Source of the DNA: Lentinus brumalis
Lineage: Eukaryota > Basidiomycota > Agaricomycetes > Polyporales > Polyporaceae
DNA length: 64,000 nucleotides
Direction: 5' to 3'
Assembly (NCBI GenBank): GCA_001792895.1
Contig: MARA01000008.1
Location: 434,001-498,000, forward strand
The position numbers and the translations under genes were made by a program. Shown in pieces: positions 11,086-22,240 of this stretch; the stretch's first letter is position 1, and each line of letters starts with the position of its first letter. The notes beneath the pieces were generated by a model. It saw nothing but the letters and a program-made list of their open reading frames with translations, made no database searches and was not told the origin of the DNA.

Positions 11086-11335
11086 GGCCCGAGGGTCCGA
11101 ACTTGCGCGGAAGACAACTGGCCACGGGGACGACTCTATCATTATCTATGTACTCACTCGGTCTAGGCCTCATGGTACCCGCGCCCGTCCATCGGCGAGT
11201 TCGACTGTCGTACACATAATAGCCATCGAGCCGGTGCGCCAGAAGACACGCCTAGAAACGTTTGTCAAATGTATGTCAGTTCTCCTGCAGGCCTCTACAC
11301 CGGTCTGTCCTATATAACCGGAGGGGTCAGGCAAA
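11086..11335 (+). promoter_or_regulatory. Promoter region of the MFS gene at 11410 (duplicated)
   Basis: The block contains a TATA box, TATATAA, at 11311-11317, 93 bases before the start codon. It is repeated in inverted orientation at 7585-7849. Conservation of several short blocks between the two copies points to the likely regulatory elements: GGCCCGAGGGTCC at 11086-11098, AAGACACGCCT near 11243, and TGTATGTCAGTT near 11270. Confidence 0.65.
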
Positions 11336-11409
11336 TTTTCTTCGTCTCACTACCAGACTGACGAATTGCTTGTCCGGCAGACCGACGACGCTGGTGATTG
11401 CTAGGCAGG

Positions 11410-13399
11410 ATGGCATCGCGACTCGAAGATGCCCTCAACGAGAAGATGCCGACGTCGAACAGGGCGTCTCCGACTCTCGACTCGGAGGACAAGGAGTCGA
11501 GGGAGCTAGAGGGGCAGCTCCCTGTGCTGGAGAGCCAGACGGCTCCGGGAGGGGTACCAATCCAGACGCCAGCAATGAAGCGGAAGGCGCTATGGCAGTT
11601 CGCGACGCTCTGCCTGTCCATCTACGTCTCGGGATGGAACGATGGAACGCTAGGACCTTTGCTTCCGCGCCTCCAGACAGTATATAATGTGCGAATCTTC
11701 ACTCGTCGCGGGAAGCGGTCACGTATATGTTACTTACTCACAGTTTTTCCGCCTTGGCAGGTCGGTTACGCCGTTATATCTCTCATCTTCGTTGTCAGCT
11801 GCTTGGTGAGTCTTTCACCGTCGTATGTGGCTTATACTGCGACTGATCTCTTAAATTCTCAGGGCTCGATAGTTGGTTCTTGTACATATCTGTATCTCAC
11901 CGATCGGTTGGGATTCGGCACGGTGAGCGCGGACATGATATTTGAGGACTAGCCGCTGATCACGCATTCTCGTAGACTGTCGTTATCGGTATGCAAGTCG
12001 GCTGTTGCTCATAACGCCGTTGTTCTGACCTCCCGCTGGCAGCATCCGTGTCGGTCATGATAGCGTACTGCCTCGAGGCAGGAGCAGTGCCTTTCCCCGT
12101 CTTCGTCGTCTCGTACTTCTTCAATGGCTTCGGCACGGCTTACTTGGTACGTTCAACCACGTTCTCGTTGCCTTGCCCGTATTCACTCGATGGTATTACA
12201 TGATCACAGAATGCCGGATCGAACGCCTTTCTGGCAAGTCTCAGTGTCGGGAAAGCATCCACACGGATGGGTATTCTACATGCCCTCTACGGTTGGTGGC
12301 AGTCCGCCGCATGCTCTTCAGTAGGCTAACTCATCATGCGTGATACTAGGGTTGGGGGCGATGTGCTCTCCCCTGGTATCCACACAATTCGCCCACATTC
12401 CGCGCTGGTCCTTCGTCTATTTGACGCATCTAGGCATATCCTGCCTCAACGGTCTCTTGCAGATTGCCGTCTTCCGTTTCAGAACCCAGGAAGGTTAGTC
12501 GTTGGCAGCACAAGTTTTCCGACGAGTCCCTCATCCTCGTCTGCTAGAGTGTTTCCAGGAGATCGGACAGCCACCCCCTCCCGAAGATTCGGAGGGTTGG
12601 TTGGAGCGATACAAGAAGGTGTTCGGGCTTCGTTGCGTGCACCTCATGGCGTTGTTCGCGTTCGCGTACGTCGGCCATGAGGTCACGGTAGGGAGTGAGT
12701 GTCTGTCGCTGTCGTCGGGAATAGTCTCGCTGACTTGCTCCAGGCTGGATCGTCACCTATATAATCAACGAGCGTAGCGGAGGACCCAACTCGGGTTATA
12801 TATCGTCTGGGTTCTTCGGAGGGCTCATGCTCGGGCGCGTCGCTTTGCTGTGGTTCAGCAAGCAGGTGAGTGCTCATTGCTCTTCTGTCTTGCCCGGGCA
12901 AACACTGACCAAGTCCTTTGTCAGGTCGGCGAGCGCCGCGTTGTCTTCATCTACATCATTGCCGTTGTCAGGTAAGTTCAGGAGCGTGCTAGATGTCCGA
13001 GCGAGTCAACTCATGTTCTCCAATCGTCGTCCAGCCTCGAGCTGGTCGTGTGGCTTGTGCCCAACTTGTACGCCGGCGCGATATCGGTCGGCTTCGTCGG
13101 CTTCTTCCTCGGACCGATCTACCCCATCCTCATGAACTGTTGCGGCCGCGTCCTTCCCCCGGAACTCATCTCAGGCGCCATAGGCTGGATTGCTTGCTGG
13201 GGCGCGGCAGGCGCCGCGGTCTTTCCCTTCATCACAGGCGCCATCGCATCGAAGGCGGGCATAGTCAGTCTGCTTCCCGTGTGAGTACTTCCCGCCTGAC
13301 GATGATACTATAGATGGCTGACGTGTCGGTCTCAGGCTGGTGTCGATGATGGGCTTGCTCTTCACCATATGGCTTTGCGTCCCAGGCGGCCGCCGCTAG
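11410..13399 (+). CDS. MFS transporter, Bsc6-like (second copy)
   Basis: Starts with MASRLEDALNEKM and a hydrophilic tail of about 60 residues, then LWQFATLCLSIYVSGWNDGT and LGPLLPRLQTVYN. Later exons encode VGYAVISLIFVVSCL, GSCTYLYLTDRLGFG, FPVFVVSYFFNGFGTAYL, NAGSNAFLASLSVGKASTRM, FGLRCVHLMALFAFAYVGHE, YIINERSGGPNSGYISSGFF, GFVGFFLGPIYPILMN, AAVFPFITGAI and a final helix ending CVPGGRR before TAG. About a dozen GT-AG introns of 50-100 bases interrupt it, some of them splitting codons. It is the divergent neighbour of the MFS gene at 8179-10069. Where that copy has MNHAG, this one has MNCCG. The substrate is unknown. Confidence 0.9.
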
Positions 13400-16339
13400 C
13401 CTCTTCAAAGCCGGACAGGATTTCACCACATGAACGTATGATAGGGTATCTGGACAGGATACGGGCCTGCGTTGTCAGTTGATGACCCGCTTTTTCTCTA
13501 CAGATCATGACCTTCACGACTTCATCAATATCTCAATCTCGGCGACCTCTAGATGCATCGCACAGTATAGATTCAGACACCCATAGATATCACTAGACAC
13601 TGTCATCACGTTCCTCGCAATTCACCATCCCTTGCACTGTTCAACGTCCAGCTCGAGCTCGACATTCCAACGCTTTGACTACTGCACAGCATCAACCGCC
13701 CCCCGATCTTGGATCGCCGACCTGCGATCCTCCCACTCCAACGAACAAACAAACTGCTAGACTCGGCTTAGTGGTTTTCTCTGGCGATGGGGCGTACCTT
13801 GTTCCAGCCCCCCGGAGTATGTAGTGATCGCAACCCCACTCGTATTGGACGGTACCGTATCGCCGGTAACGAGGGAAAACCTTCGTGCGAACGGTTTGAT
13901 CGCTGCGAGCCTCCACGTCCACGCACTTACTCCGGAGAATCCAACAGTCTCCCTTGACTTGTGCCTCGGACACCGGTCACAGCTGCAAGTTCCATATCGA
14001 ATATGTGGCTGAGGGTTCGCGGCCTGTGGGACCGAGTCTGCCACTGGACGCGGATTCTCCTGGCTACAAGTTCGTCACATATCCTCAAGAGTCGATACCG
14101 TCAAAGTCGGATGCGCCTTGGTAGGTCCAGAACATCCGATCAGGCGACGATTTACCAAGGCATGTCAGCATCTACTCAAGCAGTTTCTTGCATCTCATGA
14201 TCACCATTTACCGGGGAAAGTGCGCAACCAATTCGTCCGGCATATGGCCCTGCACACGTACTTACGCCAGGACTTACGAGAGCGGGATATCTATCGCTAT
14301 GGTGCTGATCCGCTCCCGTGCAAGGTTACCCCCTCAACGTTACCCTCTTCGCCTAATGCAAGTGCACACTCTCGCTCGGGAAGTGGGTACGACCATCTTT
14401 GGTGCCTCGGAGAGGTTACTACCCGAAGCACCCCCGTACATAGTCTGGGTACGAGACCGCCCCGTTCACGACAGTCGATGTGGGAGAAGCGCGAACAATC
14501 GGGAGTAAGTCGTCACTGCATCACCGTGACGCTCCCCTCACATGCCATGGAGCTCGACATACAAACAACAGGCAAGCTGTACTGGAAATTTCCGCTACGC
14601 ACCTCCTCCGTAGATGTCGCAAGGGCAGGATGTTTGATGTACATCGCACAGATGGCCCCTTGCATTCGTACCCTACGCGGCTTGGACTCCCAGTCGGAGG
14701 CCGTGGCCCTGCCGACGACGTTCTGATACATGCCGTAACCTCTGAATCGACATGAATAATCTTCTCCACGCTACGCTCGGACGGCATCCCACCAGAAACA
14801 CATGGCGCGTCCACTTCAACGAACATCCGCCCGCCGACGGAAGATGCGCCCAAGCCTCGAGGCCGCCGTACGCAAGGCGGCGCAGTAGTGCGCGGACACC
14901 TCCCGACACCCACACCGGGAAGCCTCATGTCGATAGGCTGTCCTTCCACCCTCGGCGATCTACAGGGTGAATACAAGCCGACAGTCTCGCTCTCACGGAC
15001 GCACACACCGGCGGCGGGCGGTGCACGGTACTCACGAACACACCTTGACGAATGCAGTCCACCTTGGGACTCGCCGAACACCATCCGGATACGGGGGTTG
15101 TCAGTGCCTCCCGCAAGGCGCACACGATACACGAGCGTGGAGCGACATCGCTCGTCTGCACCGGGTCTCTCGGGTGCGTTCGCGAGGGATACTACTTATT
15201 TCACGGAGTCGGGACTCGGACTCGGGAGCTTGTGATTGCAGGTCTGCGGGGAAGGGGAAGGCGAGGACGATGAGCGGGGAGCAAACATCCGGGCACGGGG
15301 AGAAGAGGATAGAGAACGAGCAGTCACCCGCACGAGTTCCCAGCCAATGCGAATGGGACGTCGCGAAGGCCAAGGACGAACTTCGGTGTGGCGAGAAGGA
15401 GCAGGAAGGCGCGAGTTGGCGACCGGGCGCAGTTGCCAATTGATATTGGATTCAGAGTTGGACGCCTCCACGGAGGATCTTGCGGGGCGCGGCGCGGGGA
15501 GAAGAGGGAAGTCCGAAGAGCCGTCGTGCGTGCCACTGTGTTTGCAAGTTCAAGTCCACTATGTAGTGGCCCGGGTTCGTGGCGCGAAGTTCGTCGATTC
15601 GAGTGCGTGGCGTTGTGATGACTTTCGATCGAGGTCGAGGTCGCGTTCGCGTTCGAGTGAGTTCCATGTTCCCGCCCGAGGTCGAGTTGAAGAAAGGCAG
15701 AAAACGCGAAGCTCGCATCTCAGCATCTCAGCACCCCACCCACGCAAGACTCGTAGAGCAAAAACCAAGCGCACAGGCACTTTCTTTTTATACAGCGACG
15801 AGCGACAGCAGCGGGAAGCAACAGCAGCATGAACAGCAGTGGGATAGTAGATTGCAATGTACAACGATGAACTTGAACTTGGAACTTGAACGATGACGAT
15901 GAACTTGGAACTTGGACGATGAACGAGATGAGCGAATGGACGGATGCGAGCGAATGTTTCGGGTTCGAGTTTCAGTTTCAGTGTTCTAGGAACGGACGGT
16001 GAGGCTTCTCCTTCTCTTTTGGATGATGCGGGGGGACGGGGACCGTCGAGGAGAGCGCCCGGGTCGCAGGCGGCGTGAAAGGGGAGAGGGGGGGAAGGGG
16101 GTTAGTGGTATGTGGGCGGGCGGTAAGGTATAAAGCGGCGGCAGGCTGCAAGCTGCCAGAGTACTGTAGGGGGCGCGAAAGCGGTGAAGGTATAACGTAG
16201 AACCCAAGTTAAAGACCAGAATGACGCCTATGTGCACCCCTCCGCTGCTTCGTCCGCTGTCAACTGTCAACGATCTTCTTCTAGCAGCGCGCAGCACTCT
16301 ACGTGAGACTCCGGGACGCTGCGACGCTGCGACGCGCCC
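13400..16339. other. Gene-poor intergenic region
   Basis: About 2.9 kb without a supported gene. Long open frames occur on both strands between 14100 and 15900, but they overlap each other, are rich in Arg and Ser, and show no domain. From 15600 to 15940 the DNA is made of simple repeats, for example degenerate GAACTTG units around 15870-15920 and a CGAGGT/CGTTCG tract near 15625-15660. From about 16075 to 16110 it is a G-rich tract. The 3' end of the minus-strand gene at 16340 must lie here. Confidence 0.45.
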
Positions 16340-17989
16340 CTAGTATGGTGGCCGCTTGAATTCGGACGAGATCTGCGCGTCGCCCGCCTCCGGGTCCGGC
16401 AGCCGCGCCTTCTGCTGGTCCTCCGAGTTATAGTCCGACATATGGTCCTCGTCCGCAACCGTGAACGTCTGCATCTGTCCGAACCGCGCACGTCAGCCTC
16501 CCCCATCGCATCTCAAGCCACAAGAACGCAAGACGTACCTGGACGTGCACGCCAGGGCCGCCGAGATCGGACTTGAGCGTCGTGCCGCGGTATGTGGGCG
16601 GGACGGTCGCGCGCGTGCCGGTGGGCGCGGCGCGGAAGCTGTGGCCGGTGCTCGAGCTGAGAGCGGACGGGTGGGTCAGCCGGACTGCACCGGGAAGACG
16701 GGAAGACGCTCGAGACGACGTACAAGACTTCGGGGCCCTGGTGCGAGAAGTTGGTGAGCCGGCGCACTGCGCGGCAGGCGACGATCTGCGTGCGACGGGT
16801 GAGTCTCGGCCTACTTGGGAGAAGGGAGAGGCACGAGGACGTACGGTGGAGAAGATGGCGGCGGGGACGTTGAAGATGACGCTCATGATTGCGTTCAGGT
16901 TCAGCAGGATGAACACGACGGCCAGCAAGTTTGAGAAGAACCTAAATGTGGACGAGCACACTGAGCCAGCAGCTCTCGCGGATGGGGGAGGGAAAGCGGA
17001 CGTACGCGATGAAGAAGTACACGAGACCGTCCTTGAAGAGGAGGGTCATGAGCTGGGAGCGGCCGCCCTTGACGCCGATGACGAGCTTGTACATGCTCAG
17101 GAGGAGGATGAAGAGGTCGAAGACCATCGAGTAGATGAAGGTGGCGGCGAGGATGGTGTTGCTCGTGCCGGTCACGACGCAGCCCACGCCGTCGACCCAG
17201 TTCGCCTTGACGAGGACGCCCTGGAGGATGAGGGACCAGTGGCCGAGGATGACGAGGACGATGGGGATGACGACGCGCTTGTCCTGCGACCACAGCGCCA
17301 TTCTGTATGATGATATGGACTCGGTCAGTAACGAACACGGCGCTGTGAGCGAGAGTGACGTACGTCCGGATCGACAGGTTGATGCTGGCGAGGCCGGACG
17401 CGGACTGGCCCATGATCTGGTTGAAGGTGTACAACGACTGGCAGTTGACCTCGCTGCGGGATCAATCATCACTGTTAGCCACTGCAGCAGTACTAGTGTC
17501 GCAGCAAGCACTCACGTCGTGACATCGAGGGAGATCAAGCTGCGAGGAGGAATGTTAACGTCCCGATCTGGCCAAGTGCGCGCGGCGAATAACTTACAGG
17601 CCGATCATAACGAACAACAGGCAGTACCGGTTGAGGAAGTAGAAGACCTGGGGCGGACATGAGCGGGTGGGTCGGGATGGACTGAGGAAGGATGGTAGAC
17701 TCACCGCGGGGTAGTGGAAGCGCCGCTTGCCGGTGATGAAGGACCACTCAAAGTCGAGCGAGGTGAACCATTCCCAACTGCAGGGCGAGCGCGTCAGCAC
17801 GCGTCGCAGATAGAGAGAAGGGCGATAGACGCGTCGGGAAGGAAGCTCACAAGTAGAGACCCGCGAGTGCGTGCATGAACTTGAGGAAGACGGCTGCGAG
17901 GGGGATCAGCGGGGACGTCGAAGCATACGGGGTAGCTGGGACGTACCGCCATCGAGGGCGAGCTCAGTGGGGGAGTTCCACTCGGGCAT
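16340..17989 (-). CDS. Multi-pass membrane protein, family pair with 28442-30178
   Basis: Begins MPEWNSPTELALDGG and runs through many small exons: WEWFTSLDFEWSFITGKRRF, VFYFLNRYCLLFVMIGL, a Cys-containing loop VNCQSLYTFNQIMGQ, VVIPIVLVILGHWSLILQGV, SNTILAATFIYSMVFDLFIL, LVYFFIAYVRF, FFSNLLAVVFILLNLNAIMS, and a cytosolic tail with IVACRAVRRLTNFSHQGPEV. The last residues are SSEFKRPPY. About seven hydrophobic segments are visible. The family is common in Agaricomycetes and has no assigned function. The paralog at 28442-30178 is alignable along its whole length. This copy is divergent from the P450 gene at 18959 across a 970-base gap. Confidence 0.8.
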
Positions 17990-18958
17990 AGTGAGCTAGG
18001 GTGGCGGGGGAGGAAGTGAGGAGACCCGGGAGAGAAGGAGGGGGACTCTGGGGGCCATGGCAGACGGGTCGGGGGATATTAAGCGGACGGCCTCCAAGCA
18101 TCGAGCAGCTGCGTTTGGCACCAGTCCGTGGCTTGCTCGCTTCTGCGAACCACGCCTGGGAACATCAGCCGCGAGTCCCCCTTGGTCCCGCCTTCCCCCT
18201 TCCGGCCGTCCCTTTCATCCTGCTCCCCCACACTCCAGCTTATTCTCGCTGCGTTCTCGCCCCGCGCACGGCAACGCCGTGATCTCATTTCGCACTCCCG
18301 GCCCCGCATGGTCTGCTGCCCGCGTAGCGTCGTCCAGAGCTTGGAGCGAGAAGCTTGAGTGGCAACGGCGACTACCTTGTCCATATTTGTGGCCGCGTTT
18401 GTCCCCCAGGCGCGCGCGGCTATCTCCGCCAGCCCGCCCGATGCGTCCGCGGCTGCCCGATGCGGGAGGTCGGCGTATCAATTTCATTTTGCGTTTAGTT
18501 GGCGTTTAGTTTGGCTCGCGTGCGTGCAGGCGTCGGCTGGCGGGCTCTTCACACGCACGGTGCGTCACAGAAGGCGGCGGGCGACATCTCCCCGCGCACA
18601 GACGATGCCTGGCAATAGAGACGGGTCGCCCACTGCGCACGGCCCAGATGCCGTGGCCCTGTGGCCAGACTGGCTGCCCGTGCAACGCGGCCACGACAGA
18701 CAGCCTGCTTCTCCGCCCTCCGATCCGCCGTAAGCCCCGCGTCAGAAATTTGCACCATGTCCTCCCCCCACCCGCTAATGGCCATATCAATCCGCGCCTC
18801 CCCTCGTGTATCTTACTCTATCTTTCTCTCTTCCATCAGCTCCCCGTCTCTATCCTCTGTGCCGCTCCGCTCGCACCCCCACGCTCCTTCCATCCTTCCT
18901 ATACACATCTCCCGCATTTCTACGCCCCCCACTCCCTCCCCGTGTCTTGCCAACAAAC
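17990..18958. other. Divergent promoter region, membrane protein / P450
   Basis: A 969-base gap between two divergent starts. The last 150 bases before the P450 start are strongly pyrimidine-rich on the plus strand, a common feature of basidiomycete promoters and 5' leaders. Both strands have long open frames without family features. These are explained by the high GC content. Confidence 0.45.
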
Positions 18959-21541
18959 ATGGCTTCCGATCTCCTCCCCTCCACCCCCGTCCTCCTCCTC
19001 TCCCTTATCGCCCTCCTCTCCCTCGCCCGCTGGCTCTCCGACAAGAAGCGCTACGACATCTCTCGCATCCCGAGCGCTGTAGGTCCTCCTTTACGCGATC
19101 CGGCCATCCCACGCACGACACACACTGACAACGCTTCGCCCCCATCTGCCCTCTGATTTGCCTTGGCACATCCCGGGCTTCTCCTGTTCTCTAGCCTCGC
19201 GAGATCGCCCATTGGCTCTGGGGACACGAGCTCCTCACCTTCCAGGCCCAGGCGACCGAAACCTACACCAACTGGGCAGCGCTCTGCGGGCCCTTCTTCC
19301 GCGTCAAGGGTGCCCTCTTCCACCCCGACATCGTAAGTTCTACCTCCCCCACCCGCTCCACCGTGGCATGGGCCGCAATGCAGCGGGCGCGCTGCGCCTC
19401 GTTTTCCGTAAACCGTGCTTCTCCGCGTGCTCACCGTACCCACCCACAGATCGTGGCCGCCGACCATGGCGCCGTGCAGCACATCTTCCAGAACAGCGAC
19501 GACTACGGTCCGTACCTTCGCTCTTTTTTGGCGTGCTTCCATCAGTCCACGCCGGGGGACAGCAGGCGCACGGCCGTCAGGTCGCCTTCGCCACGCTTCC
19601 CTTCTCCCGGCGCTCCTGTCTCGTCGCTCCCGAAGCACACACGGGCTGAATGGACGCGGCCCACGCCGCCGCCGGATCCTTAGCAACCCCAGGCACTGTT
19701 GCTGACGCAAAATTTCTCCTCTGTCTTGCAGTGAAGTCGCCTGCGTTCAGGCCCCCGGTTGCGAACGTCCTCGGCAAGGGCCTCGTCTGGGCGGAAGGCG
19801 ACGACCACAAGACGCAGCGCCGCATCCTCGCCCCCGCATTCTCGTAAGTCCACAACTCATCAAACTCACTTACGTTGCCGGCGGCCCTCCCGCGGCGCGC
19901 CCACGTTCTGCATTGACCGGCAGCTGGGCCCACGCTGCGCAGGTAGTTCTCCCACTGCTCGCGTATTCGCCGGGGGATCGAGCCCCCGACGTGCAACGTG
20001 GGCTTGATGCGCGATTGACAGTGGGAGAACGCAGACTGAACGGGAGGCACCCGGACTGCGTCGTGCGACGTCATGCTCACTTCTTTTGCTCCGCCCAGCT
20101 CGGAGGCCATCAAGGGCATGGCGGACGATATCTCAGAGTGTTCCGAAAAGGCAAGCCTGTTGCCTTATTGGGAAATGGGCCACACACTGACATGGCCTCT
20201 GGCTGTAGCTCGAGAGCAGACTGACGAACCACATCCTCTCTGCTGGCGGGTCTGCCACCGTGAACATGATAGAGTACGCGTCGACGTGCACGTAAGTCCC
20301 GACCCGCTCCTACCGACGCTTCTTGCTCGGGCTGACACAATCCGCCCCTTGCGTCCGCGTACCTGTGCCTGCACGCTTTCTTTAGGCTCGACATCATCGG
20401 GCGCGTTGCCTTTGGCCACGACTTCAAGGCGGGCCAGAGCACAGAGGCGAAGGAAATCCACACGTCCTGGCTCGGGCACGTCAACACCGGCCTCGGCTTT
20501 GGCGGCTTCGTCGCGATGCTCGTCATGCGCGCCGTGCCGTTCATCACCCTCTTGCTCACGAAGCTCCCCATTGAGGCGATTCGCGCCGGCGGCCGCATCC
20601 GCGAGATTACCACGAAACTGTCGATGCGCCTCCTCGAGAGCGGCACGATCAACGAGAAGGGGCGCGACATCATGAGCATCCTCATGAAGGCCGAGCGCGA
20701 TGCGGCCAAGGGCAACAGGACCCAGGGACGGCTGACGCCCCAGCAGATCGTCGACAACGTGAGTGCCTTTGCCCTCTCCGGCGGCGTGAGAGTTGGCCCT
20801 GACGGACGTCGATGTTGCAGGTGAACACGTTCATTATGGTCGGCCACGAGACGACGGCAGGCTCGCTCAGCTTCACGCTGCTCGAGCTCGCGCGCCACCC
20901 CGAGGTCCAGCAGCGCCTCCGCGAGGAGATCCGCGCCGTCGGCCGCGACCTCAGCTACGACGACGTGCAGCGGCTCGAGTTCCTCGACGCCGTCGTCAAA
21001 GAAGGGTACGTCCATCTGCCCTGCTTCCCTTCTGTTCCTGTCCCGCTAACCGTGTACCATGCCTGCAGCCTCCGCCTGCACCCCGCCTCCCCGCAGACCG
21101 AGCGCGTCGCCCTGCGCGACGACGTCATCCCGCTCAGCAAGCCCATCCGCACGCCCTCTGGCGAGACGCTCAGCTCCGTACGCATCAAAGCCGGGCAGGT
21201 CTTCCACATCCCCTTCACGACGATGCACGTGAACCCGGCGGTGTGGGGCGCGTCCGCGGCGCGGTTCGACCCGCGCGCTGGCTGGCGCCGGGGGGCGTGC
21301 CGCCCCCGGGCGAGCTGCCGCACGGGTGGAGCGGGCTCGTGACGTTCTGCGACGGGCCGCGGAACTGCATCGGGTACCGGCTGGCGGTGTTTGAGTTCAA
21401 GGTGATACTCGCGACGCTGGTGCGGAGTCTGGAGTTTGCGGAGACGACGGCGGGGTGGTGGAGAAGATCTCGCCGACGCTGCAGCCGGTCGTGGATGGGA
21501 GGGGCGGGCTGCTGCCGCTGCATGTGTCGCTCGCGGCGTGA
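18959..21541 (+). CDS. Cytochrome P450 with two apparent one-base deletions
   Basis: Nine exons: 18959-19078, 19195-19332, 19450-19507, 19732-19843, 20099-20150, 20209-20291, 20386-20758, 20821-21005, 21069-21541. They carry an N-terminal membrane anchor (LLSLIALLSLARWL), the C-helix segment WAEGDDHKTQRRILAPAFS, the I-helix VGHETTAG, the K-helix E-x-x-R as EGLR (split by an intron) and the haem loop FCDGPRNCIG. In the last exon the frame shifts twice: near 21270-21272 (a CCC run) and near 21452-21455 (a GGGG run). One extra base at each place would restore an ordinary P450 end, and the total then divides exactly by three (531 residues). Intron five (20151-20208) uses a GC donor. Introns three and four are unusually long (224 and 255 bases). 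The substrate is unknown. Confidence 0.85.
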
Positions 21542-22114
21542 ACCCCCTCCTCCCTGCTTGGCTTCCCTCCTCTGTCGCTGGCGGCGGGCATACTCTCTTT
21601 CGCCGGTCTGCGGCAGTGTCTTGCGTGTACAGCAGAACTTCAGCTTCAACTCGAACGCGCATCTGTGCGCAAACCCGAAAACCCAGCAGGACATCAAAAC
21701 CCAAAACCCCCGTTCCCGGTCTTCTTGCTCGCTCTTTATCTGTACAGCAGCTTGGTGTTACGTCTCGGATCTCATACTTGCTTCTCCTCTCTTACCTCTC
21801 GCTCTCGATCTCGTGACTCGATACTCGATACTCGTTCTCGTTACTGGTTCTCAGCCCAAGTTTGGTACCCCGGCTCTGTATCTACATACATGCTCGTCTT
21901 GCAGTTCTCAGTTCTCGGTCGATAGTTCGCAGTGCGGTACATTACGATAGGCTCCTGGTTTTTTAGCGGCGGCGCCGGAGGTCTTGGAAGTTCGGAGGTG
22001 GGGGAGGAGGGGCCTGGGGCTGGTGATACTCTACGCATACGCTCTGGTAGTAGGCAGTTAGTTGGTGATTGGCGGTTGGTAAGTAAGTCGTGGTGTGGCG
22101 ACTCGATCTACAGC
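21542..22114. other. 3' flank of the P450 gene
   Basis: No supported gene. The stretch contains simple dinucleotide-like strings (ctcgatctcgtgactcgatactcg near 21800-21840 in shortened form) and probably the P450 3' untranslated region. Confidence 0.4.
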
Positions 22115-22240
22115 AATGCGCAACACAAATTCTTGCATTTTCCACAGCATAGCTTGAGTGCGCCGTCGTGAATGCGGTAATGCGCAATACAGATTCTTGC
22201 ATTTTCCACAGCATAGCTTGAGTGCGCCGTCGTGAATGCG
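22115..22240 (+). repeat. Tandem duplication, 64-base period
   Basis: A unit beginning AATGCGCAA(C/T)ACA at 22115 recurs at 22179. The two copies differ at only a few bases. Both contain TTCTTGCATTTTCCACAGCA and end in GTCGTGAATGCG. Confidence 0.85.

Noticed and set aside
14118..15132. Two overlapping 200-codon frames on opposite strands
   Set aside because: Neither has a domain, hydrophobic segment or exon partner.
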